Below, one piece after another: positions 15,101 to 19,965 of a DNA stretch of 19,965 bases. The notes below the pieces were generated by a model. The model saw only the letters and a list, made by a program, of their open reading frames with translations. It was not told the DNA's origin and searched no databases. The stretch lies in assembly GCA_016929775.1 (NCBI GenBank), contig JAFGIE010000226.1, forward strand, positions 1-19,965, given 5' to 3'. The position numbers and the translations under genes were made by a program. How positions within the stretch are numbered: position 1 is the first letter of the stretch; the number at the start of each line of letters is the position of its first letter. This stretch comes from Anaerolineae bacterium (GTDB lineage: Bacteria; Chloroflexota; Anaerolineae; JAFGEY01).

Positions 15101-15853
15101 CTATGCTTCGAGCGTGCAGATCGCGCCTGGGCGCTTGATGCGCAGCACGAGGCTCTCCATCAAGCGGAAGAGGTGATCCAGTCCCTCGTTGCCCATGTAC
15201 GTCGTGATCAGGTCCTGGCCGATCGCCAGGTCCAAGTTGTGCGCGCCAAGCGAGAGGACCATCGCTTGGTCTGGCGCCAGCACCATCGAGCGAAAGAGCC
15301 CACCGTCGGCTACGTCGGTGATCAGCTTGCTCTCGAGGCGCATGCCCCGCCCGAAGCGCTGGGTCTTGGCATACAGCGCCGGGCTGACGATCACGGCGTA
15401 GGGCCCAAAGAAGCCATCGCTGACCAGGGCCTCGATCGCCGAGGTGATGTTCTCAAAGGCGTTGCCGGTGGTCTCCCAGTCGAGCAGCTTGACCGTCTTG
15501 CGTCCCTCGGCAGACAGCAGCTCCCCCAGGACCATCGTGTCCTCTTCCTTGGCGCAGTGTGCTGCCGCTTCGGCGGCGGCGCCCAGCTCGAGCGGCAGAC
15601 CCGCACGGCGGTTGGCCTCGATGTCGCGCCAGAAGAGCGAGAAATCGGACTGGATGGTCTTCATCGCCAACTGGCGGCGGTTCGGCCCGGCGCCGACCGG
15701 CACTATCTCTGTCCCGGCGCCAAAGGGTCCGACTAGCTCGATGAACCGGCGCCCGACCAGGATCTGCCGCGCAGCGTGGACGACGACCTTGTCCAGCCGC
15801 TCCCACTCCGCCTTGGTCAGGGGTGCATCATCACGCATAAACAGGTCGCTCAT
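15101..15853 (-). CDS. Family 1 encapsulin nanocompartment shell protein
   Basis: A 250-residue protein related to HK97 phage capsid protein and to linocin M18/CFP29-type encapsulins. It self-assembles into a hollow shell that packages proteins bearing a short C-terminal targeting tail. Seen are the N-terminal helix PLTKAEWERLDKVV (11-24), ARQILVGRRFIELVGPFGAG (28-47), and the E-loop/P-domain middle with PNRRQLAMKTIQSDFSLFWRD. The C-terminal block YMGNEGLDHLFRLMESLVLRI precedes AICTLEA. The length is slightly below the about 265 residues typical of T=1 shells. Its AGGAGG overlaps the stop codon of the upstream cargo gene (10-base gap), so shell and cargo are translationally coupled. Confidence 0.95.
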   Translation of the reverse strand: MSDLFMRDDAPLTKAEWERLDKVVVHAARQILVGRRFIELVGPFGAGTEIVPVGAGPNRRQLAMKTIQSDFSLFWRDIEANRRAGLPLELGAAAEAAAHCAKEEDTMVLGELLSAEGRKTVKLLDWETTGNAFENITSAIEALVSDGFFGPYAVIVSPALYAKTQRFGRGMRLESKLITDVADGGLFRSMVLAPDQAMVLSLGAHNLDLAIGQDLITTYMGNEGLDHLFRLMESLVLRIKRPGAICTLEA

Positions 15854-15863
15854 GTCTGTCCTC

Positions 15864-16844
15864 CTACTTGTCGATCAGGCTGCCGACGGTGAACCCTGTG
15901 CCGGCAGCAGGCTTGTCTGTATCATCGGTCTGTGCTGCGGGAGGCTCGGCTTTCTCTGGTGCCTCCGCTTCTTTCGTTTCTCCCGCTTCTTCCATCAGCT
16001 CTTCGACCGTCATTGCCAGGAACTCGTTGCGCGTGACCATGTTCTCGACTTCGTTCTTGAGCCCGGCGTGCTCTGCCAGTTCGGGGTTCGCCGCGAGCTG
16101 GGCAAAGCGCTCGCGCGCGGCGAGCGTCAGATCGAGGTCCGACTTGAGAGCGGGCATCACGTCCGTGCTCATATCCACCCCGGGGTACTCGAACCTGAGC
16201 GCTTGTCCCGACTCGGTTAGCTCCTCGGCAAAGTGCGACAGGTGCTTCATATGGCGCATGGCGCTCAGTTCGAGCTCGCCGCTCACCGGGCAGGCCTGGT
16301 CCTCAAAGACAAACGCGTGGCGCAGGTGCTGGAGCACGATCCTGTAATGCTCGTCCGTCTCCTGCTGAAAGTACGCGAGCATGTCCGGCGAGAACCCGGC
16401 CTCTTCTCCATAGGTGAACGGCTCCTCGGCGGCGGGACCCAGCTTTTCCAGCCACTGCTCGAAGCGGCGCTGGTGTGTCAGCGACTCCTGGCTCTGCTGG
16501 AGCAGCATGCGCTTGATCTCGGGATCGTCGACCTTGGCTGCCTGGTCCTTGTACACCTGGATCAGGTTCTTTTCCCAGGCGATGTAGGAGCGCAGAAGCG
16601 AGCCGTTTGAGGTCGGGTCGTGTGGGTAGTCGCCTTGGGCCATCTGCGGCTCTGCGCCCAACTCGCCCAAGACGTCGCCGATCCAATCCATGTGCCACAT
16701 CTCTTCGCGCGCCGTGGCGAGCAAGTCCGCGCCAAAGGGGGTGCTCTCACCGACCTGGTAGGCGTGGACCAGATACCGGATGACCGACGCGTGCTCATCG
16801 GCGAGATCCACGTTCAGCATGTCGATCAGTGCTTGCCTGTCCAT
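15864..16844 (-). CDS. Tandem ferritin-like protein with encapsulin-targeting tail (cargo)
   Basis: A 326-residue protein with three parts. Domain 1 (1-145) has a bacterioferritin-like diiron pattern: Glu17, Glu48-x2-His51, Glu91, and Glu120 with His124. Domain 2 (about 150-287) is a second helical bundle with E165 and HMKHLSHFAEE (198-208), recalling the EMKHAD motif but with His in place of the first Glu; its last helix lacks a clear E-x2-H. A disordered Glu/Pro/Ala/Asp linker (288-315) leads to the terminal GFTVGSLIDK, an encapsulin cargo tag. The likely role is ferroxidase and iron storage, or peroxide consumption, inside the shell. AGGAGG lies five bases before the ATG. The exact family name is uncertain. 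Confidence 0.88.
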   Translation of the reverse strand: MDRQALIDMLNVDLADEHASVIRYLVHAYQVGESTPFGADLLATAREEMWHMDWIGDVLGELGAEPQMAQGDYPHDPTSNGSLLRSYIAWEKNLIQVYKDQAAKVDDPEIKRMLLQQSQESLTHQRRFEQWLEKLGPAAEEPFTYGEEAGFSPDMLAYFQQETDEHYRIVLQHLRHAFVFEDQACPVSGELELSAMRHMKHLSHFAEELTESGQALRFEYPGVDMSTDVMPALKSDLDLTLAARERFAQLAANPELAEHAGLKNEVENMVTRNEFLAMTVEELMEEAGETKEAEAPEKAEPPAAQTDDTDKPAAGTGFTVGSLIDK

Positions 16845-16872
16845 TCATACCTCCTAGAACAACGTCTGCAGG

Positions 16873-16908
16873 GCGCAGGCCCCAGGCGGCGTCACCTGGG
16901 GCCTGCGC
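16873..16908. terminator. Perfect 14-bp hairpin between superoxide reductase and cargo genes
   Basis: GCGCAGGCCCCAGG (16873-16886) is exactly complementary to 16895-16908, with an 8-base loop. On the minus strand it follows the superoxide reductase stop by 7 bases. Only 28 bases separate it from the cargo start, too few for a usual promoter plus leader. Partial termination or 3'-end protection is likely. Confidence 0.6.
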
Positions 16909-16915
16909 GGCGCGA

Positions 16916-17311
16916 TCAGGCGAGCGCGACCTCTGCGGTGCTTTCCCACAGCCCGTGGATGTTGCAGAACGAGACCGCCTGCAAGATGCCCGGCTTGTCC
17001 GTCTTGATCGTCACCACCGCGCTGGGCGCGGTGTACAGCGGTCCCTGGTTGGGCCCGGCAACCGACTCGCCGTGCGCCGTGAACTCAAAGTGCCCGACCT
17101 GCAAGGGGACCGGCGCCCCTTCGGGCTGAAAGTAGACCGCGATCCACGAGATGTGATGCTCGGTGGTGTTGGGGTGTGCGACGCCCTTGCCCAGGCTGAC
17201 CTTGACCTCAAAGTCAACGCCTGCTTCGACGCTTGCGGGCGCCTCGATCACCGGGACGTGTTTCTCGGTCTTCCAATCTGCGCTCTTGATCACTTGACTG
17301 ATGGCTGCCAC
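16916..17311 (-). CDS. Class II (1Fe) superoxide reductase / neelaredoxin
   Basis: A 131-residue protein that reduces superoxide to hydrogen peroxide without making O2, using rubredoxin electrons. The catalytic iron site is complete: EKH (16-18, with Lys17 near the open site and His18 as ligand), HPNTTEHH (46-53, His46 and His52), and CNIHG (116-120, axial Cys116 and His119). It lacks the N-terminal desulforedoxin domain, hence class II. The start is GTG at 17311-17309, fixed by AGGAGG six bases upstream and by the family N-terminus. It sits between rubrerythrin, which would remove its product, and the encapsulated ferritin-like gene. Confidence 0.96.
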   Translation of the reverse strand: MAAISQVIKSADWKTEKHVPVIEAPASVEAGVDFEVKVSLGKGVAHPNTTEHHISWIAVYFQPEGAPVPLQVGHFEFTAHGESVAGPNQGPLYTAPSAVVTIKTDKPGILQAVSFCNIHGLWESTAEVALA

Positions 17312-17362
17312 GATTGTCCTCCTTTGCCCATGTGTCCTTGGGCTACAAAGTGTGTGTGGGTA

Positions 17363-17426
17363 GGACGGCGCCGCCACGGCGCCATCCCTCTATCCGCGCG
17401 TAGGGGATCTCCTGCGTGCGTCCCCT
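17363..17426. other. Two hairpins in the rubrerythrin-superoxide reductase gap
   Basis: The 141-base gap (17312-17452) is the longest in the minus-strand array. GGCGCCG (17367-17373) pairs with CGGCGCC (17377-17383) around loop CCA, extended by three pairs after a mismatch (17363-17365 with 17385-17387). A weaker stem AGGGGA/TCCCCT pairs 17402-17407 with 17421-17426. No U-tract and no convincing promoter were found in the gap. Confidence 0.5.
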
Positions 17427-17452
17427 GACGTCCCTTCGCTGCTGAGACTGTG

Positions 17453-17956
17453 CTAGAACTTGACGAACCGGGACCGGTCGGTCCTGGAAACCGGGCACTT
17501 TTCGGGTGGCTCGCCGATCACGGTGTAGCCACACACCGGGCAGATGTACACGGGCTGGGAGGCGATGTCTGCGCCCGCTTCGACCTGCGCCTTGGCGCTG
17601 CGGTACATGACCTCGTGGATCTTTTCCGCTTCCAGGGCGTAATGGATGCTCACCAGCGCGCCCCTCTCGCCCTGCAAATGCGCCACGGCGTCATAGGCGG
17701 GGTACATCTCGGTGTTCTCAAAGTTCTCGCCGCCGGCGGCGCTTTCGAGGTTGTCGGCGGTCGTGCCAATGCCCTGCAGCTCCTTCAGGTGGTTGATGGC
17801 GTGCACCTGCTCGGCGTAAGAGATGGCGCGGAAGAGACGCGCCACCTCGGGCAAGCCGTCCGCCTCGGCTTGCGCGGCAAAGGCCAAGTACTTCATGTGG
17901 GCCTGGCTCTCGCCAGCAAATGCGTCTTGCAGGTTCGCTTTGGTCATTGCGTGCAT
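17453..17956 (-). CDS. rbr: Rubrerythrin (peroxidase) with altered rubredoxin site
   Basis: A 167-residue cytoplasmic protein that reduces H2O2 to water. The diiron four-helix domain has Glu16, SYAEQVH (Glu49, His52), GERGA (Glu97) and ALEAEKIHEVMY (Glu111, His114). The C-terminal rubredoxin domain has CPVC (139-142), but the second pair reads CPVS (154-157). The fourth iron ligand is thus Ser157 (codon TCC) instead of Cys (TGC), which should change iron binding and electron entry. AGGAG lies 11 bases before the first ATG; Met4 is a possible alternative. It is 33 bases after the flavoprotein gene. Confidence 0.94.
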   Translation of the reverse strand: MHAMTKANLQDAFAGESQAHMKYLAFAAQAEADGLPEVARLFRAISYAEQVHAINHLKELQGIGTTADNLESAAGGENFENTEMYPAYDAVAHLQGERGALVSIHYALEAEKIHEVMYRSAKAQVEAGADIASQPVYICPVCGYTVIGEPPEKCPVSRTDRSRFVKF

Positions 17957-17989
17957 GTCGTTCTGTCTCCTCGTAGGGTGTATAGTGCG

Positions 17990-19219
17990 TCAGGCGGGGG
18001 CTGTGCCCCGCGCCAGCGCGCTCAGATCCAGACTGCCATCGATCAGGCGTTCGCCATATGCAGCCACTTCTCGCCGTTCGGCGATCAGCCGCTGGATCGA
18101 CCGTGCTTCGGTCGTATCGCCCAGCAAAATGGCGCCCACGACCACGTTGCCGCGGAACGTGAGCCGCTTGTAGATCCCGTTGTCCTCGTCGCTATAGCGC
18201 GCGATCGTGTACTCGTCTCCCTCGACCGTCGACTCGCCGAGGCACGTCAAGTCAATGCCCACGATCTTGAGCGTGGTGGAAGGCACAGTGCCCGCATATA
18301 GTGGGCGCCCGCTGCCCACCATGTTGGCTGCCGCCATGCGTGCCTGCTCGATCGCAGCAGGGATGATGCCGTACACCCGTCCCTCGAACTCGGCAACGTC
18401 CCCGGCAGCATACACGTCTGGGGCGCTGGTCTGCAGGTGCCCGTTCACCACGACGCCGCGCGCGACCTCGAGCCCTGCTGCGCGGGCTAGATCGGTCTTG
18501 GAGCGAATGCCGGTCGAGAGCAACGCCATATCGCCTGCGATCTCGGCGCCATCCGAGAGCCGTACGCCCTGTACGTGCCCGTCGCCCAAGATCGCTTCGG
18601 TGCTCTTGCCAACGTAGAAGCGCAGGCCTATCGCCTCCAGGCGGCGCCTCAGCACGGCTGCGCCGGGGGCGTCCAGCTGGCGCGGCAGGAGATAGGGAAA
18701 GATCTCGAGCACGTACACGTCGCGCTTGGGGCCAAGCAGCGCGCGCGCCGTCTCCAGGCCCAGCAGACCCCCGCCGAGCACGAGCACGCGATCCACCTGC
18801 TCGGCATACGCCTTGATGGCGCGCGCGTCCTCCAGGGTGCGGAGCGTGAAGACGCCCCGTACGTTCGCGCCCGCGATCGGCGGCACAAAGGGCACGCCCC
18901 CCGTCGCCAACAGCAAGCGGTCATACGCGAGCGTCGTCCCATCGCTCAACGATAGTGCGTGCGCCTGGAGATCGAGCTCCGTGACGCAAGCGCCCAGCCG
19001 CAACTGGATCCCCTGCGTGGCGTACCAATCGACTGGTCGGAAAAAGAGATCCTGCTCCTCGATCTCGCCCGCGATCCAAGCCCACAGCCGGGGGCGTTGG
19101 TAGTAGGGATAGGGCTCGCTGCCGATCAGCTGCACGGATGCGCTCGAGTCCGCGCGCGCGATCGCTTGTGCTGCGGTCACTCCTGCCACGCCGTTGCCCA
19201 CGATGACATAGTTCGGCAT
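17990..19219 (-). CDS. FAD-dependent NAD(P)H oxidoreductase, rubredoxin reductase-like
   Basis: A 409-residue two-dinucleotide-fold flavoprotein. The FAD motif is IVGNGVAGVTAAQAI (5-19), the NAD(P) motif is LVLGGGLLGLETARAL (about 146-161), and the second FAD contact is YAAGDVAEF. It resembles NADH:rubredoxin oxidoreductase and the N-terminal half of nitrite reductases. The C-terminal domain (about 310-409) is shared by these relatives. Lying six bases after rubredoxin, it most likely passes NAD(P)H electrons to rubredoxin and thereby to superoxide reductase, rubrerythrin and the flavodiiron protein. The donor (NADH or NADPH) cannot be decided. Confidence 0.9.
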   Translation of the reverse strand: MPNYVIVGNGVAGVTAAQAIARADSSASVQLIGSEPYPYYQRPRLWAWIAGEIEEQDLFFRPVDWYATQGIQLRLGACVTELDLQAHALSLSDGTTLAYDRLLLATGGVPFVPPIAGANVRGVFTLRTLEDARAIKAYAEQVDRVLVLGGGLLGLETARALLGPKRDVYVLEIFPYLLPRQLDAPGAAVLRRRLEAIGLRFYVGKSTEAILGDGHVQGVRLSDGAEIAGDMALLSTGIRSKTDLARAAGLEVARGVVVNGHLQTSAPDVYAAGDVAEFEGRVYGIIPAAIEQARMAAANMVGSGRPLYAGTVPSTTLKIVGIDLTCLGESTVEGDEYTIARYSDEDNGIYKRLTFRGNVVVGAILLGDTTEARSIQRLIAERREVAAYGERLIDGSLDLSALARGTAPA

Positions 19220-19225
19220 CGTGGA

Positions 19226-19387
19226 TCAGCTCAGTTCTTCGAACATATCTTTGCCCGCCCCGCATTCGGGACAGACCCAGTCGTCGGGCAGGTCTTCGAA
19301 AGGCGTGCCGGGCGCAATGTCATTCTCTGGATCGCCGACCAGTGGGTCGTAGATGTAGCCGCAGCCCAGGCATTCCCATTTCTGCAT
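19226..19387 (-). CDS. Rubredoxin
   Basis: A 53-residue electron carrier with a single Fe(Cys)4 centre: [12 protein letters not shown] provides the first CxxC pair and [18 protein letters not shown] the second. The conserved aromatic and Gly residues of rubredoxin are present. The ATG at 19387 gives standard rubredoxin length and has AGGAG nine bases upstream. A GTG at 19408, overlapping the regulator stop, would add seven residues and is less likely. It is the probable donor for superoxide reductase and the flavodiiron protein. Confidence 0.95.
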   Translation of the reverse strand: MQKWECLGCGYIYDPLVGDPENDIAPGTPFEDLPDDWVCPECGAGKDMFEELS

Positions 19388-19404
19388 CGCATCGCTCTCC
19401 TGTC

Positions 19405-19839
19405 TCACGTGGCCCGATCTGGGCCCGCGCAGCTCGCACAGTACCCATAGATCGTTACCTCGTACCGGATCGGGTGGAATCCATCCTTGTCCTGGAACAA
19501 GGTCGCAAGCTGATCAAAGTCGCCGGGGACGTCCCGGATCTTGCCGCAGCGCACGCACACCAGGTGTCCGTGCGATCCGCGAGACAGCTCATAGTGCCGC
19601 GTGCCGCCGCCCAGGTTCAGCTCGTAGACCTGACCGATGGCAACCAGCTCACGCAGGGTATTATACACCGTTGCGAGCGAAATGTCAGGCATTCCCTCTG
19701 ACACGCGCGCGTGGATCTGCTCGGCAGTCGGGTGCTGTGGCGTGCAGCCGACGATCACTTCGATGATCGCCCGGCGCTGCGGCGTCATCTTGTACCCGTG
19801 TTCCCTGAATTGGTCTACCAGATCTTGCAGTTGGCCCAT
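19405..19839 (-). CDS. Fur/PerR-family metal-dependent transcriptional regulator
   Basis: A 144-residue protein with an N-terminal winged helix (recognition helix in [14 protein letters not shown], 52-65) and a C-terminal metal/dimer domain. The structural zinc site is CVRC (95-98) with CASC (134-137). Regulatory ligands would be His36, Glu84, His90, His92 and Asp103. Asp103 fits PerR (peroxide sensing), while Glu84 at the position of PerR Asp85 is more Fur-like, so the assignment within the family is open. As first gene of the oxygen-defence array it probably controls its own promoter. GGAGAG lies seven bases before the ATG. Confidence 0.93.
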   Translation of the reverse strand: MGQLQDLVDQFREHGYKMTPQRRAIIEVIVGCTPQHPTAEQIHARVSEGMPDISLATVYNTLRELVAIGQVYELNLGGGTRHYELSRGSHGHLVCVRCGKIRDVPGDFDQLATLFQDKDGFHPIRYEVTIYGYCASCAGPDRAT

Positions 19840-19863
19840 TAGACACTCTCCGTATTGAGACAG

Positions 19864-19892
19864 ATTATAAGGGTCGGAAGGACTCCTGTCAA
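19864..19892 (-). promoter_or_regulatory. Consensus promoter of the redox-defence array
   Basis: On the minus strand a perfect TTGACA (19892-19887), a 17-base spacer and a perfect TATAAT (19869-19864) precede the regulator by about 25 bases; the start site should be near 19857. A 9-base palindrome AGGACTCCT (19879-19887) sits in the spacer and could be part of an operator. No clear Fur or Per box was recognised. The remaining bases to the window end (19893-19965) hold nothing I can name. Confidence 0.85.
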
Positions 19893-19965
19893 GTCAGGCA
19901 CACTGGTCGTGCCAGGAGCAGTCGCCCACTGTCGGCGGAAGCGCGCAGGCAGGCTCTGCCGCAAA

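Noticed and set aside
17957..17995. Possible promoter before rubrerythrin (TATACA on the minus strand)
   Set aside because: The -35 position is poor (GGCACA) and the gap is only 33 bases; read-through from upstream is simpler.
19897..19913. Small GGCAC/GTGCC inverted repeat upstream of the -35 box
   Set aside because: A five-base stem is expected by chance in GC-rich DNA; too weak to call an operator.
1..19965. CRISPR arrays, insertion sequences, attachment sites, prophage or toxin-antitoxin genes
   Set aside because: No direct repeats with spacers, transposase or integrase motifs, or terminal repeats were seen on either strand.

Overview
This is a GC-rich bacterial chromosome segment. Its gene families are MalY-type PLP enzyme, YraN, CinA, DinB-like, THUMP-like methyltransferase, fused KorA/KorB, two-subunit [NiFe] hydrogenase, flavodiiron protein, ferredoxin-thioredoxin reductase, encapsulin, rubrerythrin and superoxide reductase. 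Together with Thr/Pro-rich linkers in the exported proteins, they suggest an anaerobic or microaerophilic member of the Chloroflexota (Anaerolineae-like). That placement is an inference from gene content, not from a marker-gene search. No mobile element, CRISPR array, rRNA or prophage gene was seen, and there is no gene-free stretch longer than about 300 bases.

Left part (1-7150): mostly plus-strand, mixed genes. It holds a tRNA-Met, a MalY/PatB-family C-S lyase or aminotransferase, a convergent YraN-family protein, a pair of unrecognised exported proteins (a lipoprotein and a membrane-anchored Cys-rich protein), CinA behind a promoter with a large inverted repeat at its start site, a minus-strand tRNA-Leu(UAG), a DinB-like protein and a THUMP-like methyltransferase.

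Right part (7182-19839): sixteen consecutive minus-strand genes. Transcription runs from right to left, beginning at a consensus sigma-70-type promoter (TTGACA-17-TATAAT, 19892-19864). The order is: Fur/PerR-family regulator, rubredoxin, rubredoxin-reductase-like flavoprotein, rubrerythrin, superoxide reductase, tandem ferritin-like protein with an encapsulin-targeting tail, encapsulin shell, glutaredoxin, ferredoxin-thioredoxin reductase fused to rubredoxin, glutaredoxin fused to PDZ, KorA, KorB, [NiFe] hydrogenase small and large subunits, flavodiiron protein and a lipoprotein cytochrome c.

How they could work together (inference): KorAB and the hydrogenase supply low-potential electrons to ferredoxin. 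NAD(P)H supplies rubredoxin through the flavoprotein. These pools feed superoxide reductase (superoxide to peroxide), rubrerythrin (peroxide to water), the flavodiiron protein (O2 to water) and the FTR-glutaredoxin thiol branch. Iron that could drive Fenton chemistry would be oxidised and stored inside an encapsulin shell by the tandem ferritin-like cargo. The most interesting element is this encapsulated iron-storage compartment embedded in a reductive oxygen-defence and H2/2-oxoacid redox island. Long GC hairpins without U-tracts separate many of the transcription units and lie between some genes of the long array.
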